Positions 7,608 to 17,255 are shown, counted from the stretch's first letter. The stretch is DNA of 64,000 bases from CAYZJV01 sp964482325 (GCA_964482325.1 CAYZXD010000002.1:1-64000), one strand, 5' to 3'. Notes: generated by a model not told the origin, from the letters alone. Numbers and translations: made by a program.

Positions 7608-8423
7608 ATGAAGACAGCATTGAATAGAATTACGATGCCGAATACTTCACTTGCAGATTTTCTCGCTGCTGCAAAGAAGATGGGTTTTGATGCCGTGGAG
7701 GTCAGAAATGATCTCCCCGGCGGTAAGATTCTCGATGGCATGAATCCCGCTGATGTAAAAAAACTCTGTGCAGATATTGGAGTAGGTATTATCACCATTA
7801 ATGCATTGCAGCGGTTCAATGACCGTGTCGAGTTCCTTGATGCACGGGTAGCTGAGCTGAAAGATCTGGTAGCAACTGCAAAAAATGCCGGTATTGGTGC
7901 AGTAGTGCTCTGTCCGGTAAATGATATGGACGAGTCACGGTCTGCCGAGCAGCGGATGAATGATACTGTGGCAGCATTAAAAGCATATGCACCGGTATTT
8001 GCTGAAGCCGGGGTAAAAGGGTATCTGGAACCGCTTGGTTTTGAGCAGTGCAGCCTTCGTTTTAAAAAGGATGCAGTGACGGCTATAGAGCGCTCAGGTT
8101 GCTCATCCTGTTATAAGGTCGTGCATGATACGTTCCATCACTATCTTTCCGGTGAGAAAGAACTGTTCCCACAGTTGACCGGTCTGATTCATATGTCCGG
8201 AGTGCTTCCGGGCAAAGAAGTTGTTGATATTACTGATGATGACCGTATTCTAATCACCGATGAAGATGTTATGGGAAATAAAGTACAGGTTGATGCACTC
8301 GTTGCAGGTGGATACAATGGGTACTGTGCGTATGAGTGCTTCTCTCCTGAAGTACAGAAGCTTGATGCTTCGGCTCTAGCTCAGGAAGTCAAAGACAGTC
8401 TTGCACTCATGTTTGCGCACTGA
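7608..8423 (+). CDS. iolI: Inosose isomerase-like TIM-barrel protein
   Basis: A 271-residue xylose-isomerase-like TIM barrel. The four metal ligands known in Bacillus IolI can be placed: glutamate in YLEPLGFEQCS, aspartate in VHDTFHHY, histidine in LIHMSGV and glutamate in YECFSPE. IolI interconverts 2-keto-myo-inositol and 1-keto-D-chiro-inositol, letting other inositol isomers enter the pathway. The protein is diverged from Bacillus IolI, so IolH or another inosose epimerase is possible. It lies between iolG and iolB in a tight operon; TAAGGAG is ahead of the start. Confidence 0.65.
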   Translation: MKTALNRITMPNTSLADFLAAAKKMGFDAVEVRNDLPGGKILDGMNPADVKKLCADIGVGIITINALQRFNDRVEFLDARVAELKDLVATAKNAGIGAVVLCPVNDMDESRSAEQRMNDTVAALKAYAPVFAEAGVKGYLEPLGFEQCSLRFKKDAVTAIERSGCSSCYKVVHDTFHHYLSGEKELFPQLTGLIHMSGVLPGKEVVDITDDDRILITDEDVMGNKVQVDALVAGGYNGYCAYECFSPEVQKLDASALAQEVKDSLALMFAH

Positions 8424-8440
8424 GGAGGTTTGTAGACGTA

Positions 8441-9256
8441 ATGGTAGTAAGAAAAGAGAAAGCATTTGAGAAAGGATATAACGCAATCACTGAGATCCAT
8501 GGAAAGCATCCCGAGATGATGCTGGACTTCGGTATTCTCATTTTAGAGAAGGGTGATACGTACAAGTGTCAGCTGGATCTTGAACGGGCTTGGTTACTGA
8601 TCAAAGGTACGATAGAATTTCAGTGGGAAGGTAAGAGTCAGCAGGCTTCACGATTTTCCTGCTTTGATGAAGGTCCTTCAGTTCTCCATGTTCCATCCGG
8701 TGTAGCGGTAACAATCGTCGCTCAGGAAAACAGTGAACTGTGTGTAGAACGGTCGGAAAACGAAAAGATCTTTACCAGTAAATTCTATGCTCCTGAAGAT
8801 ACTCGCAGTGATGTGTTTGGTGCCGGAGTACTCAATGAGGCTTCGATTCGGACAGTGCGGACAGTATTCGACGGCGAAATTGCCCCTGATTCTCAGATGG
8901 TGCTCGGAGAAGTAATCAATCATCCGGGTAAATGGTCCAGTTATCCTCCTCATGATCATCCCCATCCGGAGATCTACCACTACCGGTTGTATCCGCAGCA
9001 GGGTTTTGGGGTTTCCCTCCTTGATGAGGATCCCTATGTGGTCAAAGATGGCGATACCTCTCTGATCTTTCCTAACAAGACGCACTCACAGGTAGCCGGT
9101 GCGGGATATGCGATGTATTACATCTGGATGATTCCCCATCTTCCTGGAGATAAATGGTTGCCAACTACACGATACTTCCGCAAAGAGCATGAGTGGATGC
9201 TTGATAAAGAAGTGAAGATCTGGCCTGAGCGACCATATGAAGAGCCAAAACAGTAG
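8441..9256 (+). CDS. iolB: 5-deoxy-glucuronate isomerase
   Basis: A 271-residue bicupin. The metal-binding signature HDHPHPEIYHYRLYPQQGFG and the downstream FPNKTHSQVAGAGYAMYYIW are characteristic of IolB. The N-terminal cupin half is degenerate, as usual. It isomerises 5-deoxy-D-glucuronate to 5-dehydro-2-deoxy-D-gluconate, the last unphosphorylated intermediate before the standard IolC kinase step. It is followed 17 bases later by iolD. A GAGGAGG motif lies 12 bases ahead of the start. Confidence 0.92.
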   Translation: MVVRKEKAFEKGYNAITEIHGKHPEMMLDFGILILEKGDTYKCQLDLERAWLLIKGTIEFQWEGKSQQASRFSCFDEGPSVLHVPSGVAVTIVAQENSELCVERSENEKIFTSKFYAPEDTRSDVFGAGVLNEASIRTVRTVFDGEIAPDSQMVLGEVINHPGKWSSYPPHDHPHPEIYHYRLYPQQGFGVSLLDEDPYVVKDGDTSLIFPNKTHSQVAGAGYAMYYIWMIPHLPGDKWLPTTRYFRKEHEWMLDKEVKIWPERPYEEPKQ

Positions 9257-9273
9257 TAAAAAGGAGAATTGTG

Positions 9274-11160
9274 ATGAGTAGTACAGTGCGATTGACCATG
9301 AGCCAGGCTCTGGTTCGATTTCTCGATAATCAGTATATAGAGTTTGACGGTAAGGAACAGAAATTCGTTGAGGGCGTTCTCGGTATTTTCGGTCATGGTT
9401 GTGTGGTTGGTATTGGAGAAGCCTTACAGGAATCTGATCACTCATTAAAATTTTTCCAGGGACATAATGAGCAGGGTATGGCACATACTGCCATAGCGTA
9501 TGCAAAACAGAATCTCCGGAAAAAAATCATGGCTGTTACCTCCTCTATCGGTCCTGGTGCGTTAAATATGGTTACAGCAGCTGGCCTGGCAACGACTAAT
9601 CGAATTCCTTTATTACTGTTGCCTGGGGATGCGTTCGCCTGTAGGCAACCCGATCCGGTATTACAGCAGGTAGAACAATTCCATAATTACACACTTACCG
9701 CAAATGATGCATTTCGCGCTGTATGTAGATATTGGGATCGGATTGAGCGTCCTGACCAATTAATGAGCGCAGCAATTAATGCCATGCGCGTTCTTACCGA
9801 TCCAGCCGATACTGGTGCGGTATGTCTAGCACTTCCTCAGGATGTTCAAGGTGAAGCCTATGATTATCCTGAAACCTTCTTTAGAAAGCGGGTACACAGT
9901 ATCGAGCGGAGAGAACTTACCAACAGCGCACTTAAGAAAGCGGTAAACATGATTTCTCAAGCAAAGCGTCCGCTTGCTATATGTGGTGGGGGTGTTCGTT
10001 ATTCTGAAGCTGGTCAGGCGCTTGCAGAATTTTGTGAAACCTTTGGTATTCCTTTTGGCGAGACACAGGCTGGAAAGAGTGCGGTAACGTATGATCATCC
10101 CATGAATTTGGGAGGGATGGGTGTTACGGGAGGTCTTGCTGCTAATGTTATTGCAAAGGATGCAGATCTTATCATAGCAGTTGGAACGAGGTTGTCTGAC
10201 TTTACTACCGGAAGTAAATGGAATTTTCAGAATCCGGAGGCGCAAATACTTTCTTTGAACGTGAATAGCTTTGATGCCTATAAAATGGACGGTACTCCAC
10301 TATTGTGTGATGCACAAGCGGGACTTGCTGCGGTAACTCGTGAACTGAATACGATTTCGTATCACACAGAAAAGGGATATGAAAAGGATATTGCTGCCGC
10401 TCGAAAACAGTGGGAAGCAGAAGTTGATACGTTGTACACCACTGAATTAGGTCCAAACGGATTGTATTCTCAGATGCGGGCACTGGGTATCATGAATGAA
10501 GAAGTATTCTCTGATGATGCCATAGTGGTAGGAGCTTCCGGAAGTCTTCCTGGAGACCTGCAGCGTGTATGGCGGTCAAGAAAACCTGAAGTGTACCATA
10601 TGGAATATGGTTTTTCCTGCATGGGCTATGAAATTGCGGGGGCTTTTGGTGCAAAACTCGCAGCACCTGATCAGCCAGTATATTCAATGGTGGGAGATGG
10701 TAGCTTCGTGATGTTGCACTCAGAACTGCTCACCAGTATTCAGGAAGGGGTGAAGATCAACATCATCCTCTTCGACAACAACGGATTCGGTTGTATCGAT
10801 AATCTGCAAAGAAGCCAAGGTATTCCTAAATTTGGTTGTGAACTCCGTTTCAGAAATCCAAAGACTGGAAAGGTCGATGGAGAAGGGGAGTTGGTTCCTG
10901 TTGACTACGCGAAAATTGCCGAAGGGTATGGATGTAAAACGTGGACCGTACGTAACAGTGATGAACTGAAAGCAGCTTTGAAAGAAGCAGCTGAAAGTCC
11001 AGTTACTACATTGATTGACATTAAAGTAGATCCTGATTCGATGACCGGTGGATATCTCAACTGGTGGCGTGTCGGTACACCTGAGGTATCACAAAAAGAA
11101 TCGGTAGTGAAGGCCCATAAAAAACTTGTTGAAGAAATTGCTAAGGCAAAACAATACTAA
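9274..11160 (+). CDS. iolD: 3D-(3,5/4)-trihydroxycyclohexane-1,2-dione hydrolase
   Basis: A 628-residue thiamin-diphosphate enzyme. The N-terminal Pyr domain carries the conserved glutamate in GHNEQGMAHTA, the central domain includes VGTRLSDFTTGS, and the C-terminal PP domain shows the ThDP/Mg motif from GDGSFVMLHSELLTS to DNNGFGCIDN. IolD opens the cyclic dione to 5-deoxy-glucuronate. The length and the RSQGIPKFG and TGGYLNWWRVG segments are specific to this family among ThDP enzymes. I chose the ATG seven bases after AAGGAG over the GTG one codon upstream. iolE follows 13 bases after the stop. Confidence 0.93.
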   Translation: MSSTVRLTMSQALVRFLDNQYIEFDGKEQKFVEGVLGIFGHGCVVGIGEALQESDHSLKFFQGHNEQGMAHTAIAYAKQNLRKKIMAVTSSIGPGALNMVTAAGLATTNRIPLLLLPGDAFACRQPDPVLQQVEQFHNYTLTANDAFRAVCRYWDRIERPDQLMSAAINAMRVLTDPADTGAVCLALPQDVQGEAYDYPETFFRKRVHSIERRELTNSALKKAVNMISQAKRPLAICGGGVRYSEAGQALAEFCETFGIPFGETQAGKSAVTYDHPMNLGGMGVTGGLAANVIAKDADLIIAVGTRLSDFTTGSKWNFQNPEAQILSLNVNSFDAYKMDGTPLLCDAQAGLAAVTRELNTISYHTEKGYEKDIAAARKQWEAEVDTLYTTELGPNGLYSQMRALGIMNEEVFSDDAIVVGASGSLPGDLQRVWRSRKPEVYHMEYGFSCMGYEIAGAFGAKLAAPDQPVYSMVGDGSFVMLHSELLTSIQEGVKINIILFDNNGFGCIDNLQRSQGIPKFGCELRFRNPKTGKVDGEGELVPVDYAKIAEGYGCKTWTVRNSDELKAALKEAAESPVTTLIDIKVDPDSMTGGYLNWWRVGTPEVSQKESVVKAHKKLVEEIAKAKQY

Positions 11161-11173
11161 GGAGATCACTGGT

Positions 11174-12067
11174 ATGGATAAGGGTAAAGTGAAGCTGGCT
11201 ATGGCACCGATTGGGTGGACCAATGATGACATGCCTGATTTGGGTAGTGAAAATACGTTTCAGCAATGTGTGAGTGAGATGGCTTTAGCCGGTTATACGG
11301 GTACCGAAGTAGGGAACAAGTATCCTAAAGATCCTGCCGTATTAAAGAAAGCATTAGATTTACGGGGCGTGCAGGTGTGTAACCAGTGGTTTAGTAGCTA
11401 TCTGACCACAGAAGATTATAGTGATGTTGAAAAAGCTTTTGTAGCGCAACTGGATTTTCTTGAGCCACTTGGTTGCCGAGTGATCGGACCTGCCGAGCAG
11501 GGACTGAGTATTCAGGGTAAGATTGATACTCCAGTACTTACCGAGAAACCCTATTTTTCTGAGGATCAGTGGAAACGTCTGACCACTGGCTTGAACAAAC
11601 TGGGGAAGATCGCACGTGATCGTGGGTTCAGGATGTGTTACCACCATCACATGGGCACCGGTTGTCAGCTGATTGAGGAAGTGGATCGCCTGCTTGCAGA
11701 GACTGATCCTGATCTGGTTTGGCTGTTGTTTGATTCAGGTCACTTCACCTTCAGTGGTCATGATCCTGTGGAAGCAGTGAAACGATACATTGATCGTATC
11801 GGTCATGTACACCTGAAGGATCTGCGACCGGCTGTGTTTGAACAGGTGAAGAAAGAGAATATGAGCTTCCTTGATGCTGTCCGCGCCGGAGTATTCACCG
11901 TACCTGGAGATGGTTCCATTGACTTCCCGGCAATTTTTGCTGTACTCGAAGAGCATGACTATTCAGGTTGGATGGTTGTTGAAGCCGAGCAGGATCCTGC
12001 AAAGGCTAACCCATTTGAATATGCAAAAATGGCTCGTTCCTATATCCGTAAGCATACCGATTTATAA
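11174..12067 (+). CDS. iolE: Inosose dehydratase
   Basis: A 297-residue TIM-barrel protein starting MDKGKVKLAMAPIGWTNDDMP, the typical IolE opening. Metal-binding residues lie in CYHHHMGTGC, LFDSGHFTFSG, HVHLKDLR and the final VEAEQDP glutamate. It dehydrates scyllo-inosose to the trihydroxycyclohexane-dione used by IolD. The chosen ATG has TAAGGAG at the end of iolD. A longer frame reaching 11126 would overlap iolD by 35 bases and lacks a ribosome site. It is the last gene of the iol operon, with a terminator right after. Confidence 0.92.
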   Translation: MDKGKVKLAMAPIGWTNDDMPDLGSENTFQQCVSEMALAGYTGTEVGNKYPKDPAVLKKALDLRGVQVCNQWFSSYLTTEDYSDVEKAFVAQLDFLEPLGCRVIGPAEQGLSIQGKIDTPVLTEKPYFSEDQWKRLTTGLNKLGKIARDRGFRMCYHHHMGTGCQLIEEVDRLLAETDPDLVWLLFDSGHFTFSGHDPVEAVKRYIDRIGHVHLKDLRPAVFEQVKKENMSFLDAVRAGVFTVPGDGSIDFPAIFAVLEEHDYSGWMVVEAEQDPAKANPFEYAKMARSYIRKHTDL

Positions 12068-12092
12068 TTCTCAGGTATTCTTACCGTATCAT

Positions 12093-12146
12093 ACTGCCCC
12101 CTGTCCTACCGATAGTTGTGTAGGTAATCAGGTGGGCAGTTTTTTA
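12093..12146 (+). terminator. Terminator of the iolG-iolE operon
   Basis: Outer arms ACTGCCC (12093-12099) and GGGCAGT (12134-12140) enclose a smaller internal CCTAC/GTAGG stem, followed by TTTTTATA. The rest of the gap to the IclR gene (to 12347) is AT-rich, with a short ATTATG/CATAAT inverted repeat at 12248-12264 and no gene. Confidence 0.75.
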
Positions 12147-12347
12147 TATATGCTACCCGTATCTCTAGTTACTCTCTGGATTCCATATTTTATGAACACT
12201 TTCTGGACAAATATGGCCAGGTATGGTTTAATGAAGTGTGATTTTATATTATGAAAAGCATAATTATCATGCAAAATAATGTGTCTTCTTATCACCTGTG
12301 TAGCCTTGTGCTGACTGAGAGACACCCAATAGAGAAAGAGTAGTACC

Positions 12348-13103
12348 ATGAATTCAATTAAATCGCTTGAACGCGCCATAGATATTTTGTTCTCCTTTTC
12401 GTCAGAGAAGCCGGAACAGACTCCACTTGAAATTGCCGAATCGGTAGGGATCCCTGTTCCCAGTGTGTATCGTTTTTTGTATACCTATGTGAAAAAGGGA
12501 TTGCTGGATCAGAATAAAAAAACAGGATTATACTCACTGGGATTTGATCTGCTCCGTTTGGAAGCAGCGCTGCGAAATAAGTTCAGCATGGAACAGATTA
12601 TGAAGCCGGTTCTTGAACATATCGCCGGGATTACCGAAGAGACTGTTCAGATCACTATTTTGAATAAAGACCACGGCATGTTGCTCTTTTCCGAAGACAG
12701 CCCGAAACCACCCCGTTTTGTTCCTGAATTCGGTTCGCTAGTTCCCTTGTATGCCGGGTGCACCGTACAGGTGATCATGGCGTATCTTCCTGTCGAAGAG
12801 CAGGAGAGAATTATTGCCGGTGGAATTAAGAAAATCGGTCCAAAATCGATTCTTTCAGAGGAAGATCTGCGTAAGCGGCTCACTGAGATCAGAAGAGATG
12901 GGTATGCAGTTTCTTACGAGGAGTTTTATCCCGGTTCGATCGGGATATCCACCCCGATCTTTATTTCAAAGGATAAGATTTTTGCATCATTGTCGGTAAG
13001 TGGACCCATCGAACGGCTGGAACATAAGAAACAACAGGTGATCGACCTGCTGGTTGAACAGGCTTCAGTACTCTCTGATCGGCTCTCTATTCGCCAAGGG
13101 TAA
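12348..13103 (+). CDS. IclR-family transcriptional regulator
   Basis: A 251-residue regulator. It has an N-terminal winged helix (RAIDILFSFSS, then TPLEIAESVGIPVPSVYRFLYTYVKKGLL) and a C-terminal IclR effector domain (GSLVPLYAGCTVQVIMAYLP, DGYAVSYEEFYPGSIGISTPIF). It stands alone between the iol operon and the SAF-domain oxidoreductase gene on the same strand, so either could be its target; the duplicated AT-rich element upstream of 952 is another candidate. No strong Shine-Dalgarno sequence is visible. The ligand is unknown. Confidence 0.85.
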   Translation: MNSIKSLERAIDILFSFSSEKPEQTPLEIAESVGIPVPSVYRFLYTYVKKGLLDQNKKTGLYSLGFDLLRLEAALRNKFSMEQIMKPVLEHIAGITEETVQITILNKDHGMLLFSEDSPKPPRFVPEFGSLVPLYAGCTVQVIMAYLPVEEQERIIAGGIKKIGPKSILSEEDLRKRLTEIRRDGYAVSYEEFYPGSIGISTPIFISKDKIFASLSVSGPIERLEHKKQQVIDLLVEQASVLSDRLSIRQG

Positions 13104-13297
13104 ATCAATCAGGCAAGATAGTAGATTCCTTCTGGTCCAGCTAGTGTTTTTTAGCGTGACAATGTTCAGTAATTTAAGACTCGGAAATGAAAGCTTCTTT
13201 GTGTGATTATTCCCCTCCAAATATATTAATATGCTATGCTATATGCGTGTTTCAGAGATGTGCATGATCGTTAACGGGTTTTGTAAATGAATACCGT

Positions 13298-13327
13298 AAC
13301 AATGATCTGTATTTCGGTACACGGTAC
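13298..13327 (+). repeat. Dispersed 30-base repeat, copy R1
   Basis: This matches R2 (33546-33575) at 28 of 30 positions. The conserved part ends TTTCGGTACACGGTAC. It lies 14 bases ahead of the next start codon, touching its ribosome site. A half copy (ACAATGTTCAGT) occurs at about 13159-13170. Read as its complement, the end begins with TG, like many IS3-family termini; no transposase is adjacent. Confidence 0.55.
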
Positions 13328-13341
13328 AGTTGGGAGAGCTT

Positions 13342-14631
13342 ATGGAGCTGGTCAGTAAATTGCGAAAGAGGGAAGTAGAAAATAATCCTATTTCTGTAGG
13401 AATTATTGGGAGTGGCCAAATGGGGTCTGGTCTTGCCCATGCGGTGCATGCTGTTTCAGGAATGAGCGTGCGAGCAATAGCTGATATTGATGTTGCTAAA
13501 GCTAAAGATGTATTTTTAGAGCTCGGGTATAATTCAGATGATATTGTGGAAGTCAACACAAAATCACAGGCTGAAGATTTGCTCAAACGTAATAAATGTC
13601 TCATTTCTCAGGATGCTCTGCTGTTAACTGGAATTGATGGACTTGAAGCAAATGTAGAGGCAACAGGGGGAACTGATATTGGTGCCCGAGTTGCGTATCA
13701 TTCCATTATGAGTCACAAGCCCATTATCATGCTGAATGTCGAAACTGAAATTACGGTAGGATGGTATTTGAATACACTAGCACGAGCTCAAAATTCTCTG
13801 TATACCGTAGCCTCCGGAGATGAACCGGGTGTCTGTAAAATGCTCTATGAACAAGCCACACTTATGGGATTCTCTGTAGTTGCGTTGGGTAAAGGGAAAA
13901 ACAATGTAATAAATTATGAGTCAACAGCAGATCTTGTACAAGAAGAAGCTCTAAGTAAAGGGATGAACCCCAAAATGCTTGCTGCTTTTCAAGATGGAAC
14001 CAAAACGATGGTGGAAATGGCTGCGGTAAGTAATGCTACCGGACTTATTCCTGATGTTCCCGGGATGCATGGGCCGTGTGTTGAAGTTGAAGACCTCGTA
14101 AAAGTATTTATTCCGCAAAAAGATGGTGGAATTTTCTCTGAAGCGGGTAGGGTTGATTTTTCTACCGGGCCTATTGCCCCAGGTGTATTTGCCATTGTTC
14201 ATTCAGACGATAACCGAATACAGAAGGAGATGAAATTCATTACCCGAGCTGACGGTCCTTACTATCTCCACTTCCGACCATATCATCTCTGTAACTTAGA
14301 AACTCCACAGTCCATTGCTGAAGCAGTGCTCTTGCATGAAACTACTGTTGTTGCTGAACAGGTTTATGCTGAAGTGGTGTGTAAAGCGAAAAGGACTATT
14401 AATCAAGGAGAACGTCTGGGAGGAATTGGAGGAACAGAGTGGTATGGGCACATCATGACCAGAACCGAAGCTCTTTCCTCCCATGCAATTCCGATCGGAA
14501 TAGCTGAACGAGCCATCGCAAGAAGAACTATAAATAAACATTCCATTATCACCGCAGATGATCTCATACTTGATGATACCACCTTTATCTATCGGTTGCG
14601 GAAACTGCAGGAATCTATGCTGGAGGATTAA
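13342..14631 (+). CDS. NAD(P)-binding homoserine-dehydrogenase-like oxidoreductase with C-terminal SAF domain
   Basis: A 429-residue protein. The N-terminal Rossmann fold has VGIIGSGQMGSGLAHAV, the middle domain contains ASGDEPGVCKMLYE and PDVPGMHGPCVEVEDL, and the C-terminus looks like a SAF domain (GIAERAIARRTINKHSIITADDL). Proteins of this architecture occur in carbohydrate and sugar-acid catabolic clusters, and some act on branched or four-carbon sugar acids. I cannot assign the substrate. It is followed immediately by a zinc dehydrogenase gene with which it probably shares a pathway. The ATG with GGGAGAG upstream is preferred over a TTG 12 bases earlier. Confidence 0.7.
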   Translation: MELVSKLRKREVENNPISVGIIGSGQMGSGLAHAVHAVSGMSVRAIADIDVAKAKDVFLELGYNSDDIVEVNTKSQAEDLLKRNKCLISQDALLLTGIDGLEANVEATGGTDIGARVAYHSIMSHKPIIMLNVETEITVGWYLNTLARAQNSLYTVASGDEPGVCKMLYEQATLMGFSVVALGKGKNNVINYESTADLVQEEALSKGMNPKMLAAFQDGTKTMVEMAAVSNATGLIPDVPGMHGPCVEVEDLVKVFIPQKDGGIFSEAGRVDFSTGPIAPGVFAIVHSDDNRIQKEMKFITRADGPYYLHFRPYHLCNLETPQSIAEAVLLHETTVVAEQVYAEVVCKAKRTINQGERLGGIGGTEWYGHIMTRTEALSSHAIPIGIAERAIARRTINKHSIITADDLILDDTTFIYRLRKLQESMLED

Positions 14632-15681
14632 GTGAATACCATGAAAGCTGTAGTTGTGAGAAAACCAAATGACTATATCGTAACTGAAGTTGCAACACCC
14701 GCCGTACCCAAGGGAGGCCTGCTGCTGAAGGTTGAGGCGTGTGGACTGTGTGGTTCTGACTTAAGGATGTTACGATCAGGTCATGATGCAATTACTTTAC
14801 CTTGGATTATTGGGCATGAAATTTGTGGATCCGTTGTTGATATTGGTCAGGACTATGCCACCTCTTGGAATAGAGGAGAGCGATTATCAGTAGGGCCTCT
14901 TGCATATTGTGGGGTATGTGATTTCTGTACTTCCGGACGGTATGAACTTTGTGAGAATCAACGGGAAATCGGGAAACACTGGCCGGGCGGCTTTGCAGAA
15001 TATTTGGCAATCCCCGAACCGTGTGTGAAGTTAGGTAATATTCAACGAGTCCCTCAGCACATGGAGAGTACACACGCAACGATCGTGGAGCCAGTTTCAT
15101 CGTGTGTAAATGGACAGGAGAAAGCTGAAGTGACTATTGGAGATACGGTAGTGATATTCGGATCAGGGCCTATAGGCTGTATCCATATTTCTTTGGCACG
15201 AGCTCGGGGAGCCTTCCGTATCTATGTGATTGATATCTCACAACATAGATTGGATATGGTGTCCGCATTCCAGCCGGACGAAACTATAAATGCATCAGAA
15301 GTGGACCCTGTTGATCTTGTGCTGAAGCTTACAGGTGGTAAAGGAGCTGATGTCATCATTGTTGCCACTCCTGCGCCAACAGCAACGGTGGAGGCACTGC
15401 AAATGGCACGAAAGGGCGGGCGTATTCTACAATTCGGTGGGATGGCACAGCAAGAGAGTAAACCGAATATCGATATCAATCTGATTCATTATCGAGGGCT
15501 TTCTCTAATTGGTCTTACCACTTTTGGGCCAAAGCACAATCAGATCGCAATGCAATTAGTTCAATCTGGGCGTATACCTGCAGAAAAACTCATCACTCAT
15601 ACATTTCCGCTACGTGAGTTTGTTCAGGGAGCAAGAATTGCACTGGAAGGGAAAGCATTGAAGACAGTATTTGTTCCCTGA
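14632..15681 (+). CDS. Zinc-dependent medium-chain polyol dehydrogenase
   Basis: A 349-residue MDR-family protein. The catalytic zinc site is in GLCGSDLRML and IIGHEICGSV, and the structural zinc cysteines are in CGVCDFCTSGRYELC. The nucleotide-binding motif is VIFGSGPIGCIHI. Relatives include sorbitol, threonine and galactitol-1-phosphate dehydrogenases. The stop of the upstream oxidoreductase directly abuts this start. A GTG start is likely because GGAGG lies five bases before it; an in-frame ATG nine bases later is the alternative. It ends one base from the convergent kinase gene. Confidence 0.85.
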   Translation: MNTMKAVVVRKPNDYIVTEVATPAVPKGGLLLKVEACGLCGSDLRMLRSGHDAITLPWIIGHEICGSVVDIGQDYATSWNRGERLSVGPLAYCGVCDFCTSGRYELCENQREIGKHWPGGFAEYLAIPEPCVKLGNIQRVPQHMESTHATIVEPVSSCVNGQEKAEVTIGDTVVIFGSGPIGCIHISLARARGAFRIYVIDISQHRLDMVSAFQPDETINASEVDPVDLVLKLTGGKGADVIIVATPAPTATVEALQMARKGGRILQFGGMAQQESKPNIDINLIHYRGLSLIGLTTFGPKHNQIAMQLVQSGRIPAEKLITHTFPLREFVQGARIALEGKALKTVFVP

Positions 15682-15682
15682 T

Positions 15683-17200
15683 CTAGTTCAACAAATGAGC
15701 AACAGCCTGTTTCCACCCGTCGTACTGCTGTTCACGCCACTGCATATTCTTTTCTGGTTGGAAGATTTGCTCAACTTCCCTCATTTTTTCAATTTCTTCC
15801 AATGAGTTCCACACTTGAGTAGCTAGGCCACCCATATACATTGCTCCGGTTGCCGAAAGTTCTTCGATACTGGTTCTTACGACAGGAACACGCGAAATAT
15901 CAGCTTGAAATTGCATGAGAAATTGATCACGAGTAGGTCCGCCATCAACTCTAAGTTCTTGGAGACTAATACAGGAGTCTTCCCGCATTGCTTCAATGAC
16001 GTCCTGTATCTGATAAGAAATCGATTCTTCTGCTGCCCGTACGACATGAGCCTTTTTCGAACCTCGTGAGAGGTTGCTGATCACTGCTCGTACGTCACTA
16101 TTCCAATACGGAGCACTGAGTCCCACAAAGGCTGGAACAAGATATACACCATCATTTGACTCAACCGATGCCGCCAGCTGTCCAGCCTCCTTAGACGAAG
16201 CAATGAGTTCCAGATCATCCACCAGCCATTTAATTGTAGCCCCGGTACAGTTGATATTCCCTTCAAGCACATATGTAACTTCATTATTCACAGCATATCC
16301 GATTGAAGAAACCACCTTGTTACTGGATATGACACTCTGATTTCCCGCATTCATCATAACTGAAGAACCAGTTCCATAGGTGGCTTTCGCCATTCCCACT
16401 GAGGTGCAGCATTGAGCAAAAAATGCTGCATGCGAGTCGCCCAACACACCTGCGATCGGTATCTCTGTTTCGAATAACCCGGGTTTGGTTGTTCCAAAGA
16501 AATCATCTGAGCTGCGTACTTCCGGCATCATGTCCAAGCGTAATCCAAAAAGCGAGATGAGTTCCTCATCCCATTTCAGTTCATGAATATTGTAAAGCTG
16601 TGTTCTACTGGCGTTTGAATAATCAGTAGCATGCATCTTCCCGTTAGTGAGATGCCAGATAAGGTAGGAATCCATTGTTCCAAAAAGGAGTTCTCCGCAT
16701 TGGAGTTTTTCTGAAGCTCCTGGAACATTTTCCACAATCCACTGTGCTTTTGCTGCTGCAAAGTAAGGTGAAAGAATCAACCCTGATTTTTCTTTCACCA
16801 GTGAAGACTTACCTGCACCAGCGATTCTTCTGCATTGCTTGTCAGCACGATTACATTGCCATACAATCGCATTCATAATCGGTCGACCGGTACTGCGTTC
16901 CCACACAATAGTTGTTTCTCTTTGATTAGATATTGAAATGCAGATAATATCTTTGCTGGTGATTCCTGCTTTCTTCATGACTTGATTCATGGCGGTTACA
17001 CAGTTTTGGAAAATCTCCTCAGGATCATGTTCCACCCAACCAGGTTGAGGATAGAATTGTTGGTGAGCAATATCTAATCTGTGTAAAAGTTTTCCATCAC
17101 GTGTGAACAGTAATGCTTTCGTTCCGGAAGTTCCCTGATCAATCGTGAGAAAATACGATCCTTTGGTTTTGTCATTTTGAGCAGGAACAGATGGTTTCAT
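15683..17200 (-). CDS. FGGY-family kinase, glycerol-kinase-like
   Basis: A 505-residue FGGY kinase close to GlpK: ATP-site TIDQGTSGTKALLF, ISNQRETTIVWE (the arginine-glutamate pair that binds glycerol in GlpK), GVLGDSHAAFFAQ (catalytic aspartate), and VPAFVGLSAPYWNSDVRAVI. GlpK phosphorylates glycerol at carbon 3. The spacing and motifs support a small polyol or triose such as glycerol or dihydroxyacetone, or a tetritol. It sits downstream of split transketolase genes on the same strand, so a ketose or dihydroxyacetone role is plausible. GGAGGT precedes the start. Confidence 0.8.
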   Translation of the reverse strand: MKPSVPAQNDKTKGSYFLTIDQGTSGTKALLFTRDGKLLHRLDIAHQQFYPQPGWVEHDPEEIFQNCVTAMNQVMKKAGITSKDIICISISNQRETTIVWERSTGRPIMNAIVWQCNRADKQCRRIAGAGKSSLVKEKSGLILSPYFAAAKAQWIVENVPGASEKLQCGELLFGTMDSYLIWHLTNGKMHATDYSNASRTQLYNIHELKWDEELISLFGLRLDMMPEVRSSDDFFGTTKPGLFETEIPIAGVLGDSHAAFFAQCCTSVGMAKATYGTGSSVMMNAGNQSVISSNKVVSSIGYAVNNEVTYVLEGNINCTGATIKWLVDDLELIASSKEAGQLAASVESNDGVYLVPAFVGLSAPYWNSDVRAVISNLSRGSKKAHVVRAAEESISYQIQDVIEAMREDSCISLQELRVDGGPTRDQFLMQFQADISRVPVVRTSIEELSATGAMYMGGLATQVWNSLEEIEKMREVEQIFQPEKNMQWREQQYDGWKQAVAHLLN

Positions 17201-17255
17201 ACTTCGACCTCCAGGTATAGTAATCTCTGGTTGTTGATTACAATTTTCGGTGTTT

